A stretch of 64,000 bases of DNA from assembly GCA_017979445.1 (NCBI GenBank), contig CM030716.1, positions 9,423,974 to 9,487,973 of the forward strand. The letters run 5' to 3'. Origin of the DNA: Akebia trifoliata. Taxonomy: Eukaryota > Streptophyta > Magnoliopsida > Ranunculales > Lardizabalaceae. The notes below the pieces were generated by a model. It saw only the letters and a list, made by a program, of their open reading frames with translations. It was not told the origin of the DNA and made no database searches. Position numbers and translations under genes: made by a program. This document shows, piece after piece, positions 32,801 to 42,099 of this stretch (positions within the stretch are counted from its first letter, which is position 1; the number at the start of each line of letters is the position of its first letter).

Positions 32801-35665
32801 TCTTCCAACTACTCAAATATGAAAAGAAGCCTAAAACGTTGAACAATTCAACGTGTTAAATAGTTTTTGGTAATTTCCTAAAAAAAAAATTTTTTTAATA
32901 ATTAGTTAAAATTTCAACTTTTTTTTAAATAATTTTCCCAATAAAGAAATTAATAAAACTCTAATTTGCGTAGCTTAATCACTCCTAAATTTTCAACCCT
33001 TATAAATTTAAATAAAAGACAACCTAAAGTTATCAAACTACTCCCAAACATTATACCAAGACCATAGGCTAATAAAATATGAAAATAAGTCCAAAAAAGA
33101 AAAAAAATAGGAGTCCCAACGAGTAAAAAAAAAAAAAAAAACATAGAATCTACTCTTCAAGCTTTGATGTCCCATCAATTCTACCCGACTGGGAAGATTT
33201 CGCCACTGGCGTAATAAAATTGTTGTAATTCCCTAACAAATGAAGTCTCGATGGAAATGCTAAAATCACTAGTTGGACTACCATTCACAAAAATCGAGAG
33301 AGAGACCGTTGAGACGCACTTCATGATCTACCCTGTCCATTTCTCCCCAACCCCGCCCCCCATCCTCCTTATCAAGTAGGCTAAAAAATCCCAACAAACA
33401 TCATCGTAATCTTTCTACAAATCTATCTTGCTTACTAGCCCCAATCTTTTGATGTAGGACATCTACATGATGTACGGCATATATAATTTTAGTTGGAGAG
33501 TCTTAAGTAGTTTCTTAATTCTAGTTAGATTTATTTTTATTTTTTAGTTCTAGTAGGATTTATATTTGATAGTTACGGTAGGAAGTTTCTAATTTGTTTA
33601 GTCACTAATTTGTTTTTAGATTTTTTACTTTGTTCCAAATTTATTTTATCCTTTAGGATATAACTAGAAGTGCTTAGAAGTGTCCAAATTGAGTTATAAT
33701 AAGTTTAGAAAGTTAATATATTATAGATAGATTAGAAGTTACTTTTTAGTATTTTAAAAGGTTTCTAAGTAGTTATGATTAAGTTATCTATATAACTTCA
33801 AAAAATAAATTCAATCTTCTCTTAATTACTTTCTAAGTTTTTTTTTGCTTTATTTTAGTTCAAGCTATTACTTGTTTATCAATTGAATCTATTAATTCAA
33901 ACGCTTCCGCTACGTCATCTTTTATCCCTCACCTTCAAGCCGATGCACTCATTTGCAATTAAGACCCCATCAAGGATTTGTCTACCACTTATAAATGGCC
34001 CTTGCTCTGGACCAATTATGTTTTGAAGCACCTCTTTCAATCTTGAAAGTAGGACTTCAGAGATGATTTTAAACGTTGAACCTACTAAACTGATTGGTCC
34101 AAAATCACCAACATTCTCAGCCCCTACTTTCTTTTGAATCAAAGCCACAAAGGTACTTTCAAACCATAGTCTATCCAGAAAATCTATATCTATCCTCAAT
34201 CAACAACTCCATTGTTCAAATTTGGTACTAAGATCCAGAAACACAATCAAGATTCTTCAATTTTGCTAATGTATGACTACTTTATTATGTTGATATAACA
34301 AAACTAATTTTAACAAAAAAACTGACAAAATTCACCTTTAGTAATTTAAAAGGATCTAGAAAAACATTTATTTAGTAATTGGATTGAAATCGCCAATGTA
34401 TAAGCTTCACCCAAACTTCCTCTTGAACTGAATAGCATATTCAAATCAAGGCACTGCTATGCGGTAATATTGATGCAGGATGAAAATGGAAGAAGATGTA
34501 ATACAAGGTAGGGAATCTAGTTTTGTGATTGGGGTAAGGATTTATGCTACAAGAAGGTTACACTGAAGGTTTAGGTTGCGGAATTTAATTATGATGTTTT
34601 GCAATTATGGTGACAGGTTTAAGCATTAGCTACATGCAACTGCGTTCATCACCCATGATCTTCTAAGTTAGAAGAGTCACTCGTTACCCTTAAAAAAAGG
34701 GGGTCTTTTTCACATGCAACTACAATGTTTGTCGTATTTTTCATGATCTTGTCAAACGGAACTCATGGAAAAGTCAAGCAAGACAAATGGTCCCACAATT
34801 TCAGCCATCATAACCCAAAGAGGCAATCAAGACATCAATTAAATTAAGTTACGATAATTCGAAAAAACATTAAGTAGCACATTTCCAGCAACAAACAAAC
34901 CAAAACAACTTCACAGAGAAATGATCCTTCATATAAGCAATTAGTCCAAAAGCAATGTTAATTAGAATGTTACCCTCGTAAGGTGATTGTGATGGGCCAA
35001 GAATCATGACATTGAAATACCGCATATTATCTTCCGAAGGAGAAGCACTGATTCCCGGAGCTGTATCCACACAATCACAAATGATAAGCAATTTGTTAAA
35101 ATCTCTCCAATTTACAGTAAATTCTCTTCAAGTTAGCTACTAAATAGTCTCAAAAACACTCTGACCTAAAACAATTATACCTATTAAATATGTCTGAATA
35201 ATTACTTAATAAAAACATAATATAAAACCTAATTCAATCTACAAAACCAGGTTAAACGAAAAGAATAATTAAATTATAACCCAATCTATCAACTCAACAA
35301 GGAAATCCTTGATTTTAAGAAAATTAAAGCATAAATAGATTTAAACAAAGATATAAAAAAAAAAAAAAATGGAGAGCGAGAGAGCGAGAGAGAGAGAGAT
35401 ACCTGGTTCGCTGAGGAGACGCTGCGTTTCCTGTTAAATAGCAGAATAAATTGATCAAAACCAGAATCAGAAACCCTAGAAACTAAAGATGAAGAAAAGA
35501 ACAAAAACCAAGAATCCTAGATCATCTTCTTCTTCCATGAAAATTATCAAAGATCGAGAGACAAGTTTATTAAAGAAGTGCGAACGAAGAAATTCAAAGA
35601 GGGATCAAATGAAGAAGATCGATACAAACCTTGATAATCCTTCGAGGTAGGTTGCTGTTCGCCAT
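26224..35665 (-). CDS. UBC35/UBC36-like: Ubiquitin-conjugating enzyme E2, Ubc13 class, 8 exons
   Basis: E2 of the Ubc13 class, which with a Uev partner builds K63-linked ubiquitin chains used in DNA-damage tolerance and signalling. Exons in coding order: 35630-35665, 35403-35430, 34974-35060, 29202-29260, 26859-26900, 26698-26771, 26414-26511, 26224-26261; they join in frame to 153 residues, the usual plant Ubc13 length. The UBC fold starts RRIIKETQRLL. HPN is at 79-81, and the catalytic Cys is Cys89 in [12 protein letters not shown]. It ends [11 protein letters not shown]. Intron 5 (26772-26858) uses a GC donor (AAG|GCAAGC); the others are GT-AG. Intron 3 spans 5.7 kb and holds a dead LINE; intron 4 holds a MITE and two SINE-like units. 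All key residues are intact, so the gene should be functional. Confidence 0.95.
26821..26850. repeat. (AG)n tract inside E2 intron 5
   Basis: About 14 AG units, read as CT on the coding strand. They begin nine bases after the GC donor of this 87-nt intron. A second CT tract similarly follows the donor of intron 2 (35374-35399). Confidence 0.9.
27183..27271 (+). mobile_element. SINE-like unit in E2 intron 4
   Basis: It has an A-box-like CTTAGCAAGTTGGTAAGA, a B-box GGTTCGACTC at 27227-27236, then a short tail and a run of A. The head is closely related to those at 47745-47875 and 54563-54650 (shared AACTTAGC..AGTTGGTA). Confidence 0.55.
27438..27611 (+). mobile_element. Second SINE-like unit in E2 intron 4
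   Basis: The sequence is clearly GC-richer than its surroundings, with a B-box-like GAGATCGAGTCTCC near 27489-27502, a structured body and a terminal A run (AAAAAAGA). It resembles tRNA-derived plant SINEs of another family. The two 60-80-codon frames that cross it are by-products. Confidence 0.4.
28433..28745. mobile_element. MULE-type MITE, family C copy 2, with perfect 9-bp TSD
   Basis: It is flanked by TTTTTGAAA on both sides (28424-28432, 28746-28754). The ends are GGGTATTTTAGAAACACCC and GGGTATTTTAGAAACACAC in inverted orientation. The arms exceed 100 bp and meet near the centre, so the whole 313 bp is a long foldback. It lies in E2 intron 4. Confidence 0.9.
31962..33235. other. Insertion of unknown type in the LINE
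   Basis: About 1.27 kb separates two RT segments that should be almost contiguous (…[11 protein letters not shown] and QGDPLLPF). It is very AT-rich, with long A runs near 32239-32260. The part at about 31987-32095 resembles 34510-34612 (shared TAGGGAATCT, TTTTGCAATTATG). No frames are recognised. Confidence 0.5.
33451..33916. mobile_element. 466-bp insertion in the LINE RT, with 7-bp TSD
   Basis: Removing 33451-33916 and one copy of ATCTTTT (33444-33450 and 33917-33923) restores continuous RT reading from [11 protein letters not shown] into LGLVSKIDL. Ends are GATGTAGGACATC and GACGTAGCGGAAG in inverted orientation. It is non-coding and T-rich. It could be a MITE or a solo LTR starting TGTAGGAC; the termini do not decide. 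Confidence 0.6.
35374..35399. repeat. GAGAGCGAGAG tract in E2 intron 2
   Basis: Purine-rich simple repeat, CT-rich on the transcript strand, immediately after the donor of exon 2. Confidence 0.8.
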
Positions 35666-35699
35666 TAGAAGTTAGGTTTGGTTTCACAGAGAGAGAGTC

Positions 35700-36340
35700 A
35701 GAGCTACCCTTAACAAGAAATAAGACGACGGGGGTTTCCTTTGAGTGTGGTCGTTGGATTAATAAATCTAACGTAAATAGATTTTTGGCATTTTTCTTTG
35801 ATTAATTATTGGTAACTCAATTTTTTTTCTCCAAATTTTATATACCTTTATTTATTATAATCTTCCACTCGTTTTTACTATTATTAAGAATGGGACATGT
35901 GCCATATAATGCATGTAGGGAAAGATTCCTAAAAAAAAATATTATAATAATTAAATTATATTAAATACTTTAATAAATTTAAGATTATTCTTGAAAAAAA
36001 AAAGGATTTGGGTAAAAAATACTCACTTTTGAATTAAGGGTGATTTCATTTCAATTCCTATAAGGACTTGAAATGGAATAGTTAAAATTTTTTTTTTTTT
36101 CTTGATTTGGGTTCTGGTTCTCAAATCAATGGAATCGAAATCGAAATAATTAAAAATCTCTTTAAATGGTTCAAATTCTCAACTTTTATTAGTTCATATT
36201 GATTTTGGTTCTCTCAATTAGTTCGATTTCAAGAGACCCAATTCTAATCGAGTCCAACATAAAGGGACCTAGAGTTGTCTAATGGATTTTGGTTCTATTT
36301 TAATTTTGATTAAAAAAAGGTTTACACTACTTAAGATAAA

Positions 36341-36381
<41 letters not shown>

Positions 36382-36672
36382 AATTAATAGATGGTAAAAT
36401 GTGCAATAATATAAGTCAAAGGTTTTGAGTCACACGTGTCCTTTTCCTAACTAATGTAAAGCAAGTTGTGATGTAGTTGTGAGTATATATAATTAACAAA
36501 TTTTCAAATAACTTTTGAAAAACCATTTAATTTAGTAAATTACATAACATAATGGATTTAGGAATGCTAATGAATAAGTTGCAAATAATGCACATACCAA
36601 ATGAATTAGGTGATAAAAATAATGTGAATCTAGAATGGTCATTACTTCAATTATTGTCACTCTTTAAACACT
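35700..36672. other. Intergenic upstream of the E2 gene
   Basis: Holds the E2 promoter region (no clear TATA seen) and AT-rich sequence. An (AT)n microsatellite lies at 36345-36378. Confidence 0.5.
36345..36378. repeat. (AT)n microsatellite
   Basis: About 17 uninterrupted AT units. Confidence 0.95.
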
Positions 36673-36960
36673 TAAGCCCCGTTTGATAACGTTGTCAACT
36701 TTTACTGTAAGAAGCATTTGTTAAAAGTTGAAACACTAAAAAATTTGTTTAATAAAATTTTGTAAAAGTGTTGTGTTGTTTACTAGAATTTGGTAATTAT
36801 TATTTGATATAATTGTTGGATTCTACTATATTTTGATAACATGACCAGAATACCCTTAGTGCTTATATAATGCACTCAGAATGCATAAAAAATGACCAGA
36901 CTACCCTAATAAATATATAATTAAACTAAATATGGGTATGCTGTATAACTAAACAAGAAT
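36673..36960. mobile_element. PIF-like fragment related to the 3.2 kb element
   Basis: It begins GCCCCGTTTGATAACG. Around 36820-36915 the order GTTGGATTCT, ATGACCAGAATACCCTTA, ATAATGCACT, AGAATGCATAAAAA matches, inverted, the region 21860-21985 near the right end of the 18907-22115 element. The other end was not found, so this is a fragment or a diverged MITE of the same family. Confidence 0.5.
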
Positions 36961-37100
36961 GCCCTATTTCTGTTTATCAACAATTCGTTGAAGCATACGA
37001 TCGCCCACAAGTTCAAGTGTGTTGTCTTTGTGCAGTCTGTGCAACTCATAATATGTCCCGTTTGAATTAAAACACGTCTGAAGGCAAAAAAAAAATCTCA

Positions 37101-38360
37101 TCAAACTTCTCTCAATGATATAAGCCATTGTATACCCAACACCATATCATATGCACTAAGCGGTAATATTTGGCAATCAATCGTACAATGAAAATTGGCC
37201 AACTGTAGAGGTAGTTGACAACACCTTCCCTTGCTTGAAAGTGTCTTCCTGTCAACTAATGCAACTTTAAAAATTTGGTCATAATGTACCAGCCAATCAA
37301 TCCAACTAGGTAAACCTACATTCATGAAATTATGGGTGTTTCCTAAATCGGCCAAAATGTAGATAGGGATGCGTTTTAACAAGCTTTGGATACACATATT
37401 TTGAGGACCAGCTGACCACTGAAATATGGAGAAGTTCATCATCACTTGTTGGTTGGTGGTCATCTCTGGTTTGAATCCTTGAATTATAACTAGTTGACCC
37501 TTGCAATGATGGCTCAGATGAACTTCTCACCACAATTGTAGCATAGACCTTTCTTTGGCCTTTGTGAAGTTCCGCAGGTATTAGTCTCTTGGGTGGTGGT
37601 GGTGTTTCCTTGATGGCTGCCTTGGGTGAAGGACGCTGAGGTACATTAGGAGGGGAAAAAAAATTTGACGTTATGTTTCTATTATTTCGTCTTTGGACTT
37701 GTGCGAACTCTTTGTGCAAAGAAGCAAGTTCGTGCACATGATTGAGCGTAACAGGTTGAAACATTTAAACGCCTACCCGAATATTCTTGCATAAGCTAAA
37801 GACAAAGCATTCAACTAGGAATGACTGGCAATCGCACATTCTGATTGATAAGTCTCTCGAACTGCGCTTGATAATCATGATCATCAGTGGTTTGGCTTAA
37901 TTTTGTGAATGCTCCTCCTGGATCTTCATCTTTAGGCAGCCTAAATCGTGTACGTAATGCACGTGAAAATTGAAGCCAAGTGATTGTCCCCATAGACTTT
38001 TCCATCCATTCAGGTACATGGATGCTAATTGGACCATTTGGTCATTCGATATTTTATTAAATTGTTGGAATTGCTCGGCGGTATAGACCCACCGCCGAGC
38101 AATCAAGATGAGTAGTGGGTGTCTGAAAACAATTATTCTTTTGGCCCCCTCGAAGAAATTGAAGATTTTTTTGTTGATCATTTTCCTTCTGTTGTGGCTG
38201 CGACTAATCTGCGTGATCATTTTTTGCTTCCAAATTCTTTAATTTTTGTAGTATTTCTATCAGTAGATGACCGTGTAATTCATTACTTTCCTTGAGAGAT
38301 TTGATTTCAGCTTTTACTTTCTGAAATCTAGTTCCATGCTCATCGTTTGTCATTGTCCAA
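37101..38360 (-). pseudogene. Ty3/gypsy gag-protease relic
   Basis: On the minus strand, from the primer site: a gag segment (37811-38220, WLQFSRALRTRFRLPKDEDP, QAQFERLINQN), a linker with PPPPKR (37400-37764), and an aspartic protease region (37101-37400, ILADLGNTHNFMNVGL, DMVLGIQWL). The normal protease motif is D-S/T-G; here it reads DLG. Frames shift between segments, and no reverse transcriptase, RNase H or integrase follows, so the element is truncated and dead. Retained order gag-PR supports the family call. Confidence 0.8.
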
Positions 38361-38380
38361 GGATCACTGCTCTGATACCA
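38361..38380 (-). other. Primer-binding site for initiator-Met tRNA
   Basis: The minus strand reads TGGTATCAGAGC from 38380 down, the complement of the plant initiator methionine tRNA 3' end. This is the usual primer site of many plant LTR elements, just upstream of gag. Confidence 0.85.
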
Positions 38381-38382
38381 AA

Positions 38383-38900
38383 TGTTACATCCTTATGATC
38401 GAAATGTTATAAAAATAGAAATTAAGGGAAAACAGAGAAATACATAGAGAGAAAGAGCCAATTCGAGGTGGCTGAACCTCTTAGCGTTCACAAGGAACAC
38501 TTTATTATTCAACTTGGGAGCTCCCAATGGAGTACTACAATTTATTGACTTCTTATGTCTACAAATAAAGAAATTAACAAGAGGTAATTCAGAATTTCCA
38601 ACTCTGATATTGAGAGAATTATGGATAGATTTAGAAAATAATGGATTGAAAATAAGATCTTTTAAAGATAGGTTTAAGGGATTGGCATAAAAATAGGATC
38701 AATTAAAGAAGGCTTAAGAAGGTATTATTCTGACTTTAATGGTTAATTGGCATGGTTCAATAGAAGGTTAATAAGAAAAGTGGGATCTCATTAGAATATG
38801 CATTTAGGAAGGTACATCGTGTATAGAAAGGGTGTATGGATACCAAGGATGATGTATGGGTACCAAGGATGGTGGTGCACATCAGAAGGGGGGTTAGAGG
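38383..38900 (-). mobile_element. LTR remnant next to the primer site (end uncertain)
   Basis: Two bases beyond the primer site the sequence starts TGTTACATCC, i.e. the LTR ends GGATGTAACA on the minus strand, with the required CA end. The minus strand contains AATAAA near 38500, fitting a U3-R region. The distal end could not be set: no second LTR and no target duplication were found. Confidence 0.5.
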
Positions 38901-41040
38901 AGTTTCGATCCAGTTTTAATGGTGTTTATGGGGGCTTTCTCAATTAAAACCCCAAATCCATCTCCTTGCCAAGAACTAAAGATTGAAACCAATAATCAAG
39001 ATCTGGAAATTGTTGATCTTCTAGTTGTTTTTTTTAAAGAAACTAGAATGTTGAGGTGTGTAAAAATTAGGGGCAATTTCTCTTTATTGATGGAGATCTT
39101 CACAATGATAATTCACCAAACTTTGTTCAAAGGAAGGCACTCAAAGTGTTCAATGAAAATCACACCATGAAGGATGGGGTGGATGGTTGTAAAGATAAAT
39201 GGTGAGCTTAGGTGCATGGCATGAGCATCAGAGTTGATGGATGAGAGTTTAACAGACGTAAAATTGATAAGGAAAATTAAAAGTGATAATTGGGTCAAAA
39301 TTTGATGCATAGCCTTAATATCATGATTGGTGTGATATTGCTCCCTACAAGAAGATGAAAGGGTGATAAGGTAAATGGTTCAATCTCCTCAAATCTTATG
39401 ACTTGTAGACAATCAATGGTAAAGTACATTGACATACAAAGGCACTGAGCAATCAATAATTCCAATAATGTCAAGAAGCTATTGATGACATCAACAACAG
39501 GAGGATGAAGAACTAAGCATTATGTTGCAAATCAACAATGCTTGGGGGCTATTGCACTCTCACACTTGATGTACAACATAGGTTTTTCGGGTATTTCACG
39601 AGACGTATACACCACAATAAGGGTACTTTGTTGGAAGGATATGGAAACACCGATATTATCATGTATTATTTACATTAGAAAGGTCGATATAAAAAATTTA
39701 ATTTTATTGCATGGCTTGTTCAATGAAGTAAATAATAATAATAATAGAAGTTAAAAGAATGAGTTGAGGTGTGGGCTTGCGCATCCATATTTGATGTATG
39801 TTGAAAGTCATATTGTTCTATAAAGAAAATAAAGGTAAAAAGGACATGGGTTCGATTTAGTTCATTGAGGATTCCCTAGTTCTCACTGAATTGTACCGAC
39901 CCAATTAAATGCTCAAGGGTTTGATTCGTGTCGAGCCAATTTTTTGTTAGTTGGGTTGGTTTGTTAAATAAGCATAGGGGCTAATTATGTGTCAAATTCG
40001 ACTGAGTTTAAGGATTTCTTTGAGTTAAGTGGTTCAATTTATTTCTTGACCTTTGACCCATTGAGTTAAATGGTACACTTAGGGACTCAATGTAAGTCCG
40101 GTTGGTAAGGTAAAACGGTTAATTTATACTTCGGGTTCGGTTTGAATATAATTTTATGAACTTGAACAGCACATAAAAAGGAATCCCAACCTTGTTGTTG
40201 GGAACACAAAAAAGAACTCCAACCTCGTTGTTAGTAGGTCGGTGCACAAGGTGAAAATCTGTCTCGAGGTGTATCAGAAAAAACACTACAAGTCAATTTG
40301 GACTAAGTGATGAGATTAAACATTAATTGATGGATCATTGATAGGACAACTAAGCAATGGGTGGGGAATCTTGATAGCTATAAGATTGAAAATCAGTTTG
40401 GCAAATTTAGAAAAAAAAAAAAAAAAAAAAAAAAAAAACTACCACCTTGAGCTTGATTTGCTCCAAATTATTCATAAAGATACGAAACTCAAAATAAACC
40501 AAGTTTCGGAGAAGTTGTCAAATATATCTTAAGATGATCATACAATTGATCTGATATACAATCAATCCGTAGAGGAATGTAAGAAATCTTTATAATAATT
40601 ATCCCAAATGCATGAGACGAAAGCCAATATCACTAAATACATTGAAAACAAAGATAACAGATTTGCTACATGGATGAAATAGAACACACTTTTAATAATC
40701 AAACACGTAGTTTTGAATCGAGTGAAATGGAGGAACAAGATTCATATAGCGACTCCGAATCATTGTGATAAGGCTTTGATTACGATGACAAATTTAGGTA
40801 CACAACAGAAAGGTACATATATAATGTTAATCTCAATCCTCAATCAATGCCTCAAGCCATGTTTTTGTCTCTTAAGCATACAACCTACCTATAAAACCAA
40901 TGCATTAATATGCAAAGTACATCAAATATGTGACACCAAAATATTGGAAATCGAATAAAACAACCCACCAATTATAATAATAAACTCAAAATTAAAAAAA
41001 TTAAAAAACAAGAATTCTGTAATAAAAATATCCTCGATTT
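38900..41040. other. Intergenic, no gene seen
   Basis: It is possibly more of the LTR element at the left. Short frames are not recognisable. Contains poly-A of about 28 at 40411-40438 and a small imperfect duplication (CAACCTTGTTGTTGGGAACA / CAACCTCGTTGTTAG) at about 40185-40240. Confidence 0.5.
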
Positions 41041-41048
41041 TTAATTGA

Positions 41049-42034
41049 TCATGCCATGACTTCGGAGGGGATAAGACCCAATGCTTTGATAACTTCGGAA
41101 CAGCCGGGAAGAGGTACTTTCTTCTTGAACCCCAAGGAATTTGCAAAGCGTGTATTAGAAGCAATGCCATTGTTTTCGGTAACAAGAACATGAGCGCGAT
41201 CAAATCCAGGTGTGATTTCATCACAATCGGTCCTCGGGCTTTTTAGAAGCACAACCTCACAGAGCTCATCCTCATGATCTCCTTCTGCCTGAAGTTTGTA
41301 AGTACCCAATTCATCACATATACCATCAACAGAGTATGTCAGGTGCCCAGCTGCACGGTCTTGGCATTCTAATCGCACCTTAGCACCTACACCAACAAAT
41401 TCATATATGAGGTACAAAAAAAAAAAAAAAATTACAGTAGAATTGAACTTGTTCTCTTAATTGATTTACAACATTGGATCCTCGTAGGATTTATATAGAA
41501 AATCAAGAGCACCCATAATTAAAAAAAAAAAAAAACTCTATAAATAAACCAAATCTAATCTCATTAAAATATATCGATAATAATTTTCATACATCTTATT
41601 ACAATGCATCACATTAAGTTCCTCATTGGTGTTTGGTTGCCATGATAATTGTACCCAAATAGAGTACACCCGTAACCCTATTCGAATATTCGAATATAGT
41701 TGTGACTATAATGGTTTAATGTTTCAAAATGATATTTTGTAGAAAATCTAGTTTCGGCCGAGATGAATGAGTCTCAATTTTTTTCTCTTGACCGAAACAT
41801 TGCCTCGAGATGAGATTTTTAAAATCGTGATTGTTTCAATCAATGCTTTTTAATTAATGGTATTAATGAGAAGTTATTACCGCCGATATATTCACTGAGT
41901 GAAGTCTCGAAGGAGGTACGACAGGTGTCGCAATAGACCTTCCCCTGGATGTAATAGAAGTCATGGCAATAGGCAAAGCTGAGGAGGGACAAGAAGCAAA
42001 GAGAAGAGATGAAGAGGGGAACAGACTTTGCCAT
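41049..42034 (-). CDS. Pollen Ole e 1 / extensin family secreted protein
   Basis: Small secreted cysteine-rich protein of the Ole e 1 / LAT52 family, acting in the cell wall or extracellular space, often in pollen or roots. Exons: 41881-42034 and 41049-41386; the intron is GT-AG (GGCG|GT … AG|GTGC). They give 163 residues, a normal length. Residues 1 to about 23 are a signal peptide with a hydrophobic core (LFISSLCFLSLLSFAYC). The family signature QGKVYCDTCR lies at 30-39. Seven cysteines in the mature part allow the conserved disulfides. The protein ends with a hydrophobic ALGLIPSEVMA tail. Upstream of the ATG the transcript strand is CT-rich (42053-42082), a likely 5' UTR. No lesions are seen. 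Tissue specificity cannot be read from the sequence. Confidence 0.93.
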
Positions 42035-42049
42035 CTTTGTTGTATTTCT

Positions 42050-42052
<3 letters not shown>

Positions 42053-42082
<30 letters not shown>
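42053..42082. repeat. (GA)n tract in the Ole e 1 gene leader
   Basis: About 15 GA units, CT on the coding strand, ending some 18 bases before the start codon. CT-rich leaders near start sites are common in plants, and GAGA tracts are bound by BBR/BPC factors. Confidence 0.8.
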
Positions 42083-42085
<3 letters not shown>

Positions 42086-42099
42086 GGTGAAGGTTAAAG

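Larger units (their letters stand above)
30210..34210 (-). pseudogene. Dead LINE retrotransposon in E2 intron 3
   Basis: Minus-strand pieces line up in LINE order. They are an RT front part (33917-34199: [36 protein letters not shown]); RT middle (33235-33443: an [19 protein letters not shown] segment, then [16 protein letters not shown]) with stops; RT palm (31535-31960: [10 protein letters not shown], then [17 protein letters not shown]); and a zf-RVT C-terminal region (30234-31263: [32 protein letters not shown]). The catalytic F/YADD reads FVND, so it is inactive. The 3' end has T-rich sequence on the plus strand near 30210, a minus-strand A tail. The 5' end is truncated, with no endonuclease seen. 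Two insertions interrupt it. Confidence 0.85.

Noticed and set aside
33453..33900. Definite solo LTR with TG…CA ends
   Set aside because: No 5-bp target duplication at TG/CA; the 7-bp ATCTTTT duplication sits at GATGTAG…CTACGTC ends instead.
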